A stretch of DNA of 19,201 nt, from contig JACRND010000134.1 in assembly GCA_016234975.1 (NCBI GenBank), positions 1-19,201 on the forward strand. Reading direction: 5' to 3'. The stretch is from Nitrosarchaeum sp. (GTDB lineage Archaea; Thermoproteota; Nitrososphaeria; Nitrososphaerales; Nitrosopumilaceae). Every line of letters starts with the position of its first letter. The first letter of the stretch is position 1. Position numbers and translations under genes: made by a program. Of the stretch, positions 12,524 through 19,201 are shown piece after piece. Below the pieces are notes generated by a model. It was not told where the DNA came from. It saw only the letters and a program-made list of their open reading frames with translations, and did not search any database.

Positions 12524-13021
12524 ATGACTCCATTAGAACAAGCAATAATTTTATGGATTCATCTTCTTTCAGCTGCTATTTGGGTAGGAGGTTCCCTTTT
12601 TATCGGAATTGTTTTTTCACCTCTTCTAAAAACAATGTTTGATTCTATTGAACAAAGATTACAAATTATGATTAAGGTTGGTAAAAGATTCAACAAAATT
12701 GCAGTTCCATCATTGATAATTCTCATAGGTACTGGCTTATACAATTCACATGCACTCTTAAGTAAACCTGATTTGTTATTGGCTACAAGCTATGGTAATT
12801 TTCTTATCATTAAGATAATTTTGGTCATTGCATTAATTATTACATATGTAATACATGTAAGAGTAATCAGAAAAGATGTAGAAGACAAGATAATGTCAAA
12901 ACAAATGTCTCCTTATCAAATTCAAAAGTTAAGAAAAAAAATTATCATTCTTGGAGAAATTACAGTAGTTTTATCAGTGACAATCCTATTTTTTGCATCT
13001 TTACTTGATGCTGGTGTTTGA
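12524..13021 (+). CDS. CopD-like integral membrane protein, 165 aa
   Basis: Four membrane helices are predicted at about residues 5-30, 60-80, 92-114 and 139-162. The first holds IHLLSAAIWVGGSLFIGIVFSPLL, close to the WxH..(A/S)AxWxGG pattern of the CopD/copper-resistance D and related heme/copper membrane proteins, with H13 as a likely ligand. A second candidate is H111 at the end of helix 3. Family members are linked to copper handling or bind heme. The thaumarchaeal respiratory and ammonia-oxidation machinery is copper-rich, so a copper role is attractive but inferred. The 3' end overlaps the convergent rtcA gene by 21 bases. Confidence 0.75.
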   Translation: MTPLEQAIILWIHLLSAAIWVGGSLFIGIVFSPLLKTMFDSIEQRLQIMIKVGKRFNKIAVPSLIILIGTGLYNSHALLSKPDLLLATSYGNFLIIKIILVIALIITYVIHVRVIRKDVEDKIMSKQMSPYQIQKLRKKIIILGEITVVLSVTILFFASLLDAGV

Positions 13022-14026
13022 GACACCCTCTATCCTAACCTCAAAACCGTCACTTAATTTGCCTATGCCATATTTACAGCCTGTAATTTTTGAAGTCACA
13101 AACAAATTTGTCTCTAAATGTTTTGAAATATTATTAACTCTAAAAATTGTCATTTCGTTAGTAAGACTTGCTGGTAAAACAAGCATGTCTGCAAGACGTT
13201 CATCAACACCAAGATTGTTTTCAGTAAAACTTTCTAGATCTAAATTAAATTTTTCTGTTTTCTTATCAAAAATTGAATCAACACCAATTATTGATTCCCC
13301 ATCAATACTGAAAATCAATAAAGATGCTCCTGAGTCAATTGCACTCTCTTCATTTATCTGTGTTTGAACAACAAACTTTCTTTCAATTAACTTTCTCTCA
13401 ATATTTTCAACATGTCTTTTTATCATTTCATTTGGTAAATTAGAAAATGAACAAAGTAATTTTACATTTTTTGTTTTTCTTTGATACAAAGAAATTGACT
13501 TTACATTAGAAGGTAAAACTTCTAGATTTACTTCTCCACCACCTTTAGGATAATAACCACGTTTGATTAATTTAATTGAAAATTTAATTCCCATTCTTGA
13601 ATATGCTTCTTTTAAGACATATTGAGTATAATCAATTGTTGGACTCCATAGAGTATCTGTACCTCCTTTGATTGTTAAATTTAATTTTTTTTGGCAGATT
13701 GCTGCTACTGGAATCAATACTTGTAAAATTAGAGATATACTTCCAGCCGTTCCGACATCTTCTATAAGGTTACAACTTTTTACATTTCCTGGAACAAATT
13801 TTAAATTTGTCGATCCTATTTTTGCTCCTTCTACATCTGCATCACAAATTTTTTGAAGAATTTTTATCGCTGTAAGATGTTGTTGTCTTAATCCTGAAAT
13901 CTTCCTATTTTTTCTAATATTTTCTATAATTATAGGTCGTTTTGTAATACATGATAATGTTATTGCGCTACGAATTATCTGTCCTCCACCCTCACCAAAT
14001 TCCCCATTAATTTTTAGAAAATCCAT
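13001..14026 (-). CDS. rtcA: RNA 3'-terminal phosphate cyclase
   Basis: Turns RNA 3'-phosphate ends into 2',3'-cyclic phosphates with ATP, through an adenylated His. The N-terminal GEFGEGGGQIIRSAITLS (residues 8-25) is the family signature. LRQQHLTAIK and VGTAGSISLILQVLIPVA (91-108) follow, then YYPKGGGEV (158-166), DSGASLLIF and ERLADMLVLPASL. The nucleophile is H303 in ISKHLETNLFV, at the place of the active-site His of E. coli RtcA. Length 341 is normal. It starts at ATG 14026, divergent from nadM with 65 bases between starts. It may work in RNA repair or tRNA processing; no RtcB is visible here. Confidence 0.95.
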   Translation of the reverse strand: MDFLKINGEFGEGGGQIIRSAITLSCITKRPIIIENIRKNRKISGLRQQHLTAIKILQKICDADVEGAKIGSTNLKFVPGNVKSCNLIEDVGTAGSISLILQVLIPVAAICQKKLNLTIKGGTDTLWSPTIDYTQYVLKEAYSRMGIKFSIKLIKRGYYPKGGGEVNLEVLPSNVKSISLYQRKTKNVKLLCSFSNLPNEMIKRHVENIERKLIERKFVVQTQINEESAIDSGASLLIFSIDGESIIGVDSIFDKKTEKFNLDLESFTENNLGVDERLADMLVLPASLTNEMTIFRVNNISKHLETNLFVTSKITGCKYGIGKLSDGFEVRIEGVSNTSIK

Positions 14027-14091
14027 CTGTTTCTACTCTCATTCAACACTTTATGATGGTTTTTTAAAAAGAAATTCTATGATCTTTTTGT

Positions 14092-14586
14092 ATGAATGGA
14101 CTATTAATAGGAAGATTTCAACCATTTCACTTGGGCCATCTTAATGCTTTACGTTTTGCATTATCTAAAGTTGATAAATTATGGATAGGATTAGGCAGCT
14201 CCAATAAACCCTTAGAAAAAAACAACCCTTTTTCAGCCGAAGAACGAAAGGAAATGATTCTATCTTCAATTGATGAATCTATGAAACAAAGAATTCAAAT
14301 CTATTTTATTCCAGATTTAGAAAATCACATAAGATGGATAGAACTTATTGATACACTTGTCCCAAAATTTGATATTATTTTTACTAATGATGAATTAACT
14401 AGACATCTTTATTCAAAACGTGATGTTGAAGTTTTACCAATACCATTTGTTAAAAGAGATATTCTTTCTGGAACAAATATTCGAGATATGATGATAAGCG
14501 ATCAAAAATGGGAGGATCTTGTACCTGAAGGAACAAAAAATTTTTTGTATAAAACTAGTGCCAAGCAACGTTTGAAAAATCTCTAA
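14092..14586 (+). CDS. nadM: Archaeal nicotinamide-nucleotide adenylyltransferase
   Basis: Joins NMN and ATP to give NAD. The nucleotidyltransferase (H-x-G-H) motif is GRFQPFHLGH at residues 7-16. The C-terminal motif SGTNIRDMM (126-134) matches ISxTxxR. NPFSAEERKEMI between them is the usual helix. Length 164 is right for the archaeal NadM type. The start is ATG 14092, with a TTTTTTAAAAAG region about 28 bases upstream. It could share an intergenic promoter region with rtcA, and both consume ATP for AMP transfer, though on different substrates. Confidence 0.95.
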   Translation: MNGLLIGRFQPFHLGHLNALRFALSKVDKLWIGLGSSNKPLEKNNPFSAEERKEMILSSIDESMKQRIQIYFIPDLENHIRWIELIDTLVPKFDIIFTNDELTRHLYSKRDVEVLPIPFVKRDILSGTNIRDMMISDQKWEDLVPEGTKNFLYKTSAKQRLKNL

Positions 14587-14627
14587 TTATAAATAAACCC
14601 ATTAGAAACTTACGTTGGCGATAAAAA

Positions 14628-15773
14628 TTGGAATATTTATCAATGCTTCCCGGTCCTACAAATGTACCTAATAGAGTTATGAGAGCAATGCTTGCTCCCA
14701 TCATTAATCATAGAAGTGATGATTTTGTTGAATTATACACTGATGTAGTTGAAAAAACACAACAGGTTTTTCAAACACAAAATGATATAGTGGCATTATC
14801 TGCATCAGGAACTGGAGCAGTTGAAGCAAGTGTAGTAAATATTGTAAAAAAAGGCGATAAAATCATAATTCCTGTTAATGGAGAATTTAGTAGTAGACTT
14901 GCAGAACTAATTGAAGCTCAAGGAGCTCATGTAGTAAAACTTCAAACTCCTCCAGGAGAAAATGCAACTTTTGATCAAGTAAAAGAAGCATTTGATAATA
15001 ATAAAGATGTTAAAGCATTCTATGTAGTTCACAATGAAACTTCTACTGGAACTATGGTAAATTATCTTGATAGGATATCTGATTTAACATCACGTAATGA
15101 TGCAATGTATATTGTAGATTCTGTTTCTTTACTTGGAGGTGTTCAACTTCCAGTTGATAAATGGAATATCGATGTGTGTATGACAGGAGCACAAAAAGCA
15201 ATTGCTGCACCTCCTGGAATTTCTCCAATATCTATTAGTTCTAAAGCCAAAAAATACATGATTGCAAATCAACCTACAACAATGTACTTTAATTTAGCAA
15301 GATATTTCAAATATTATGAAGAGTCAAAGCATACTCCATTTACTCCAGCATTACCTTTACTTTATGCATACAGAGAAGCATTGACCATTATGCTAGAAGA
15401 AGGACTTGAAAATGTATACAAACGCCATAAGGTTTGTTCTGATGCCCTATATTCTAGTTTAAGTGCAATTGGTCTTACACCATTTGCAAAAAAAGAAGAT
15501 CGTTCAATCTCAATTATTGCATTAAACTACTTAGATGGTTTAGAAGACAAAACTTTTAGAGACACATTAGCTGAAAAATTTAAAGTGTTAGTTGCTGGAG
15601 GATTTGGAAATCTTAAAGGTAAAGTATTCAGAGTTGGATGTATGGGTGAAGTTAACAAATACCATGTAATGAGAACAGTCTCTGCAATTTCATCAACATT
15701 AGCTATGATGGGATATGATACAGATGCCCAAGCAGGTCTCAAAACAGCAGAAGAAAAACTTAAAGCTCTCTAA
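14628..15773 (+). CDS. Class V aminotransferase, alanine/serine-glyoxylate (or serine-pyruvate) type
   Basis: A PLP enzyme moving an amino group between small amino acids and glyoxylate or pyruvate. LPGPTNVPNRVMRAM (residues 7-21) is the substrate-side signature. SASGTGAVEAS (58-68) binds the cofactor phosphate. HNETSTG (135-141) and DSVSLLGG (164-171) line the site, and K190 in TGAQKAIAAPPG is the PLP lysine. Length 381 is standard. TTG 14628 starts the frame with MEYLSMLPGP; ATG 14643 (M6) would still keep the whole fold. A TATA-like ATTATAAATAAA region (about 14587-14598) is about 36 bases upstream, leaving a leader near 10 bases. The exact substrate pair is not readable; it may serve glycine/serine supply. 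Confidence 0.9.
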   Translation: MEYLSMLPGPTNVPNRVMRAMLAPIINHRSDDFVELYTDVVEKTQQVFQTQNDIVALSASGTGAVEASVVNIVKKGDKIIIPVNGEFSSRLAELIEAQGAHVVKLQTPPGENATFDQVKEAFDNNKDVKAFYVVHNETSTGTMVNYLDRISDLTSRNDAMYIVDSVSLLGGVQLPVDKWNIDVCMTGAQKAIAAPPGISPISISSKAKKYMIANQPTTMYFNLARYFKYYEESKHTPFTPALPLLYAYREALTIMLEEGLENVYKRHKVCSDALYSSLSAIGLTPFAKKEDRSISIIALNYLDGLEDKTFRDTLAEKFKVLVAGGFGNLKGKVFRVGCMGEVNKYHVMRTVSAISSTLAMMGYDTDAQAGLKTAEEKLKAL

Positions 15774-15783
15774 TCCATGTTAA

Positions 15784-15793
15784 CTTAATATAA
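15784..15793 (+). promoter_or_regulatory. TATA box for the FKBP-type isomerase gene
   Basis: CTTAATATAA centred 26-27 bases upstream of TTG 15815. It begins only 11 bases after the preceding stop codon, so the isomerase gene has its own promoter despite tight packing. Confidence 0.5.
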
Positions 15794-15814
15794 GGAAATT
15801 CGAGACCGATCACA

Positions 15815-16564
15815 TTGACTTTCAATAAAGGTTCATTGGTTCTAATAGATTATACTGCTAAAGTTAAAGACAGTGACGAAATTTTTGATACCACTATTGA
15901 AGAAGATGCAAACAAACACTCCATCCATGAACCAAATGTAAAATATCAACCAAAACTTGTTTCAATTGGCGAAGTATCATATCCTGTCCTTAAAGGATTA
16001 GACGAAGCACTAGCTAAAACAACTGTTGGAGACAAACTTACAGTTGAGGTTACACCAGACAAGGGATTTGGTGAAAGAGACTCTGGCAAAGTTAGAATGA
16101 TTCCTATTAGAAAACTTGGTGAAGATGCAGAAAAAGTTTCTGTGGGAGATACAATTGAGGTTGATAATAAAAGAGGAATTATAAGATTTATTGGCTCAGG
16201 AAGAGTCCAAATTGACTATAACCACAGATATGCAGGCAAAACAATTCTTTACGATGTTAATGTAATAAAATCACTTGATTCCCCAAGTGATAAAGTAGAT
16301 GGAATTCTCAAAAATAGATTACCGCTAGAAGATTCCAAGATTACATTTGAATTAAAGGACAAAGAAGTAAACATTACAATTCCTGAAGAGATATTGAGAG
16401 CAGATGGACTTCAAATAATGAAACATTTCATTCAATTAGATATTTTCAAGTTTGTTCCATCTTTAGAGAAAGTCAACTTTATTGAAACACATCTAAATAA
16501 ACAAACTCAGACAAAGAAAACTGAAACCAAAGAAGAAAAAACACCTGAACAAAAAACAGTTTAA
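15815..16564 (+). CDS. FKBP-type peptidyl-prolyl isomerase with IF insert and C-terminal extension, 249 aa
   Basis: A folding helper of the SlyD-like, long archaeal FKBP type. The FKBP part opens with KGSLVLIDYTAKVKDSDEIFDTT. VLKGLDEALAKTTVGDKLTVEVTPDKGFGERD (58-89) is the next block. An insert-in-flap domain runs from about 95 to 135, and the core closes with YNHRYAGKTILYDVNVIK (135-152), matching the NHPLAGK motif. Residues 155-228 form an extra domain, and the last 20 are a Lys/Glu/Thr-rich, probably flexible tail. No signal peptide is seen, so it is cytoplasmic. TTG 15815 is supported by the TATA box. The stop is 1 base from the convergent stop of egsA. There is no His-rich metal tail as in SlyD. 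Confidence 0.92.
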   Translation: MTFNKGSLVLIDYTAKVKDSDEIFDTTIEEDANKHSIHEPNVKYQPKLVSIGEVSYPVLKGLDEALAKTTVGDKLTVEVTPDKGFGERDSGKVRMIPIRKLGEDAEKVSVGDTIEVDNKRGIIRFIGSGRVQIDYNHRYAGKTILYDVNVIKSLDSPSDKVDGILKNRLPLEDSKITFELKDKEVNITIPEEILRADGLQIMKHFIQLDIFKFVPSLEKVNFIETHLNKQTQTKKTETKEEKTPEQKTV

Positions 16565-16565
16565 G

Positions 16566-17630
16566 TCAAATTACATTTGTAGTCTTTGCAAGATTCAATG
16601 CTTTTCTTTCCGTCATCTCAATTTCTTTTAAAATGGTATATCTTTCAGGTCTTAGTTCCTGTGCAATCATAAGAGCAGTAATGACTTCATCTGGTTTTAA
16701 ACCAACTTGTTTAGCTGAAGTAGGTGCACCAACATCTTTCAAAGTTTTTGCAATTTTTTTCCAATCCTGACCTTGTAACTTGGCCATCATAATAGATCCA
16801 ATGCCACATTTTTCTCCATGAAGCCCTCTTCCTGGGGCAATCTTATCTAAAGCATGAGAAAAAAGATGTTCTGCTCCTGAACATGGTCTACTACTACCCG
16901 CAATACACGATGCCACTCCTGCACTAATCAGCGCCTCAACAATTATCCTTGCATCAAGTCCATTCTTGGCATAATAACTTGAATTTTCCATAACTATTTT
17001 TGCACTCATCAACGCCAAATCTGCAGAATATCTACCATAATATTCACCAGTTTTTTCATGTCCTAACTGCCAATCTTTAACCGCTATAATATTTGCAATA
17101 AGATCTCCACAACCACTTGCTAAAAGTTTTGCAGGAGCCTTACGTATAATATCAATATCTACAAAGACGCCTAACGGTGCAGATGCAACAATTGAATGTG
17201 GTTTGTCACTAACTACAGAAACAAATGGACTTGCCATTCCATCATGTGATGCAGCTGTTGGCATACTCACAAATGACTTGCTAAGATTGTATGCGATCAT
17301 TTTTGCAGTGTCTACAGAACGACCTCCTCCAATACCTGCAATCAGATCACATTCATCTTTTCTTACATCTTTTTGAATCTGATTAATAGCTGTAATTGTA
17401 TTGTCCCCAGACGTATGCCAAACAAACTTTATTTTATTAGATTTTAGTGAATCTTCAATTTTTTTCTTAATGATCCTCTTTACATTTGTTCCGCTGATCA
17501 ATGAAATTCTTTTTGGTTTATTGAGCGAATTCACAAATCTTCCAAAATCACCTATGTTTTTCTCCCCAATCTCAATGAGCCTAGGTAATTCCATCGTATG
17601 CGACTGCATGCGATCATGACTTTTTGTCAT
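16566..17630 (-). CDS. egsA: sn-Glycerol-1-phosphate dehydrogenase
   Basis: Reduces dihydroxyacetone phosphate to sn-glycerol-1-phosphate, the backbone of archaeal membrane lipids. The NAD(P)-binding motif GIGGGRSVDTAK is at residues 99-110, and PTAASHDGMASPF at 124-136 is typical. Metal ligands match the family: D176 (SGCGDLIAN), H255 (SGAEHLFSHA) and H271 (GLHGEKCGIG). Length 354 is normal. ATG 17630 gives MTKSHDRMQSHTMELPRL; M8 and M13 are alternative starts, and the conserved part begins near M13. An AT box TTTTAAATAA at about 17659-17668 on the minus strand is about 33 bases upstream. It is divergent from psmB. This gene is strong evidence that the host is an archaeon. Confidence 0.97.
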   Translation of the reverse strand: MTKSHDRMQSHTMELPRLIEIGEKNIGDFGRFVNSLNKPKRISLISGTNVKRIIKKKIEDSLKSNKIKFVWHTSGDNTITAINQIQKDVRKDECDLIAGIGGGRSVDTAKMIAYNLSKSFVSMPTAASHDGMASPFVSVVSDKPHSIVASAPLGVFVDIDIIRKAPAKLLASGCGDLIANIIAVKDWQLGHEKTGEYYGRYSADLALMSAKIVMENSSYYAKNGLDARIIVEALISAGVASCIAGSSRPCSGAEHLFSHALDKIAPGRGLHGEKCGIGSIMMAKLQGQDWKKIAKTLKDVGAPTSAKQVGLKPDEVITALMIAQELRPERYTILKEIEMTERKALNLAKTTNVI

Positions 17631-17657
17631 TATTTATCATTTCAATGGAACAAAAAG

Positions 17658-17668
17658 TTATTTAAAAG
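17658..17668. promoter_or_regulatory. AT-rich element in the egsA-psmB divergent promoter region
   Basis: TTATTTAAAAG (minus strand CTTTTAAATAA) lies about 33 bases from the egsA ATG and about 44 bases from the psmB TTG. For psmB, a leader of about 16 bases would include AGGTG (17698-17702) as a Shine-Dalgarno-like site 4 bases before the TTG. A second box, CTTATTAT at 17683-17690, is too close to the start for a leaderless psmB. Confidence 0.35.
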
Positions 17669-17706
17669 GGTGTCATGCATTTCTTATTATCTCTAATAGG
17701 TGTATT

Positions 17707-18339
17707 TTGTCAAATAACGTTGAAGAAAAAATTCTGCATGGGACTACCACTGTAGGTATCAAGGCTAAAGACGGTGTCGTATTATGTGCCGATATGAGGG
17801 CTAGTGCTGGATATTTTATTGCAAATAATAACACTATGAAAATTCAAAAAATTGATGAACATGCAGGCTTAACTTTAGCTGGTGGTGTGGCTGATGCACA
17901 GAACATCGTAGATATACTTCGTTACCATTCAAATCTTCATAGAGTAGAAAAACAAGAACCAATTTCAATTCATTCACTAGCTAGACTTTGTTCTCTCATA
18001 TTTCATCAAAATCGTGGTTATCCGTTTATGGCAGATATTCTTGTTGGTGGTTTTGATGCAAATGGTCCTGCATTATTTAATATTGACATGTTTGGTTCAG
18101 TTGAAGAAAAATCTTATGTAACAACAGGTAGCGGTTCTCCTGTAGCATATGGTTTGTTAGAAGAAGAATATAGATCTGATCTAACAATAGAAGAAGCAAA
18201 AAAAATAGCTCTAAGAGCAGTAAAAGCCGCAATAGTTAGAAACATTGGTACTGGTGATGGAATTAACATCGCAGTTATGGATAAAGACGGATTCCGTCTG
18301 TTGACCGATGAACAAAAGAAAGCAGTCATCGAACTTTAG
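17707..18339 (+). CDS. psmB: Proteasome beta subunit with autocleaved propeptide
   Basis: The proteolytic subunit of the 20S proteasome. A 12-residue propeptide (MSNNVEEKILHG) precedes Thr13 in HG-TTTVGIK, the classic Gly-Thr autocleavage site. Numbered from that Thr1, the catalytic residues fall exactly where expected: D17 in LCADMRAS and K33 in NTMKIQ. Later motifs TTGSGSPVAYGLLEEEY (around residues 138-154) and GIN are also present, so the subunit should be active. The start is TTG 17707, preceded by a possible Shine-Dalgarno AGGTG. The gene is 7 bases upstream of fttA on the same strand; the same psmB-aCPSF1 pairing is known in other archaea. Thaumarchaeota often have a second beta gene, not seen here. 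Confidence 0.96.
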   Translation: MSNNVEEKILHGTTTVGIKAKDGVVLCADMRASAGYFIANNNTMKIQKIDEHAGLTLAGGVADAQNIVDILRYHSNLHRVEKQEPISIHSLARLCSLIFHQNRGYPFMADILVGGFDANGPALFNIDMFGSVEEKSYVTTGSGSPVAYGLLEEEYRSDLTIEEAKKIALRAVKAAIVRNIGTGDGINIAVMDKDGFRLLTDEQKKAVIEL

Positions 18340-18346
18340 TGATTTA

Positions 18347-19201
18347 ATGCAAAGAAAACAGCAACAAAAAGAATTACCTCCTAGCCAAAATATGATGGCC
18401 ACTATACTGCAAAGTATACCCAAAGAAGCTAAGGTAACAAAAATAGAATATGAAGGACCAAGAATTGCTCTGTATACAAATGCACCACGTTATCTGATGG
18501 AAAACAACGAAACAATTTCAAATCTTGTTAATATAATAAAAAAAAGAATTGTTGTAAGAACTGATGAATCTATCAGAAAATCAGAAGAAGACGCACGAAA
18601 AATTCTAGCAGAATGTATTCCAAAAGAAGCAAATTTTCAGGGAGCATTCTTTGACACTGCAACAGGTGAAGTTTCAATTGAAGCTAAAAGACCTTGGTTA
18701 TTACAAAGAGACGCAAAAGAATTCAATCATGCTGAAATAACTGAAAGAATAGGTTGGAAATTACGTATAAGAAAAGCCACTACCATACCATCACGTACTA
18801 TTCAAACAATAAATGCAAATCTTAAACTTACATCTGCTGAACGAAGCAAGCAATTCAAGCAAATTGGAGATGAGATATTTAGACCTCGACTAGCACAAAA
18901 ATCTGAAGTATCTCTCATAACTCTTGGTGGCTTTAGTCAAGTAGGAAGATCTTGTATGTTATTATCAACTCCTGAAAGTAAAATTCTGGTAGACTGTGGT
19001 ATTAATCCTGGTGCAAAACATCCAATGGATTCATTTCCTAGATTAGATTTTCTTGATATTACATTAGATGAGCTTGATGCAATAGTAATTGGACATGCAC
19101 ATTTAGATCACACCGGATTCTTACCTGCCTTATGCAAATTTGGTTACAAAGGACCAATCTATTGTACTGAACCCACGCTTCCAATTATGAATCTTATTCA
19201 A
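18347..19201 (+). CDS. fttA: Archaeal transcription termination factor FttA (aCPSF1), N-terminal 285 residues; gene runs off the right edge
   Basis: FttA/aCPSF1 is a beta-CASP metallo-beta-lactamase nuclease that cuts nascent RNA and releases RNA polymerase, the archaeal relative of CPSF73. Residues about 1-150 form the KH-type RNA-binding region (KVTKIEYEGPRIALYTN; RPWLLQRDAKEFNHAEITERIGWKLRIRK). The nuclease domain opens at about 187 with VSLITLGGFSQVGRSCMLL. Metal motif 2 is GHAHLDHTG at 249-257 (H250, H252, D254, H255). Roughly the last 350 residues (full length usually about 630) lie beyond the edge. ATG 18347 is chosen; GTGAT just before it (18340-18344) may act as a Shine-Dalgarno site. 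It is probably co-transcribed with psmB, 7 bases upstream. Confidence 0.95.
   Translation, partial: MQRKQQQKELPPSQNMMATILQSIPKEAKVTKIEYEGPRIALYTNAPRYLMENNETISNLVNIIKKRIVVRTDESIRKSEEDARKILAECIPKEANFQGAFFDTATGEVSIEAKRPWLLQRDAKEFNHAEITERIGWKLRIRKATTIPSRTIQTINANLKLTSAERSKQFKQIGDEIFRPRLAQKSEVSLITLGGFSQVGRSCMLLSTPESKILVDCGINPGAKHPMDSFPRLDFLDITLDELDAIVIGHAHLDHTGFLPALCKFGYKGPIYCTEPTLPIMNLIQ

Noticed and set aside
12993..13367. Plus-strand open frame of 124 codons
   Set aside because: It lies almost wholly antisense to rtcA, whose protein has full family motifs. Its translation has no recognisable motif and it begins inside the end of the CopD-like gene.
1..19201. CRISPR array, insertion sequence, integrase, toxin-antitoxin or defence system
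   Set aside because: No repeated spacers, no transposase- or nuclease-like genes apart from FttA, no terminal inverted repeats and no composition break were seen. The window reads as stable core chromosome.

Overview
This looks like a window from the chromosome of an ammonia-oxidising archaeon of the Nitrosopumilus/Nitrosarchaeum type (Thaumarchaeota/Nitrososphaerota). The DNA is AT-rich. It encodes glycerol-1-phosphate dehydrogenase (the enzyme that sets archaeal lipid stereochemistry), a proteasome beta subunit, the archaeal termination nuclease FttA/aCPSF1 and an archaeal-type NMN adenylyltransferase. Many genes start with TTG or ATG about 25-30 bases downstream of a TATA-like box and have no leader, which is typical of this group. 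The genus is an inference from overall protein resemblance, not from a marker gene.

Left part (1-4.7 kb). The window opens inside tyrS (minus strand). A small helical protein and the remains of a winged-helix-like reading frame follow, then a two-finger C2H2 protein with a perfect 24-bp palindrome just upstream, a Cys-containing 129-aa protein and a four-helix membrane protein. A DegT/StrS-type aminotransferase gene overlaps an orphan gene for an MtrA-like corrinoid protein that keeps the cobalt-binding-type His motif. A dUTPase-like gene converges on it.

Middle (4.7-10.9 kb). A PfkB sugar kinase is paired with an exported LEA14-like protein. Then come small zinc-ribbon genes, among them one of 51 aa with a TTG start and one of 39 aa that is very Cys-rich. 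A cyclophilin abuts an exported, membrane-anchored protein whose reading frame is broken by a single in-frame TAA. This part also holds a small HTH protein, a membrane/coiled-coil protein, a secreted protein and a flavodoxin-like FMN reductase.

Right part (10.9-19.2 kb). There are two tRNA genes: tRNA-Arg(CCT) with an oversized D-loop that suggests a non-canonical intron, and tRNA-Val(GAC) with C33 in place of U33. Next are a BluB-like lower-ligand synthase, a second LEA14-like protein, a CopD-like membrane protein, rtcA, nadM, a class V aminotransferase, an FKBP-type isomerase, egsA, psmB and the start of fttA.

The window is mostly housekeeping. No CRISPR array, insertion sequence, integrase, phage gene or obvious defence island was seen. 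The points most worth a second look are the interrupted exported protein, the palindromic operator candidate, the orphan MtrA-like protein in a genome piece that also carries bluB, the two odd tRNAs, and the cluster of tiny zinc-binding proteins.
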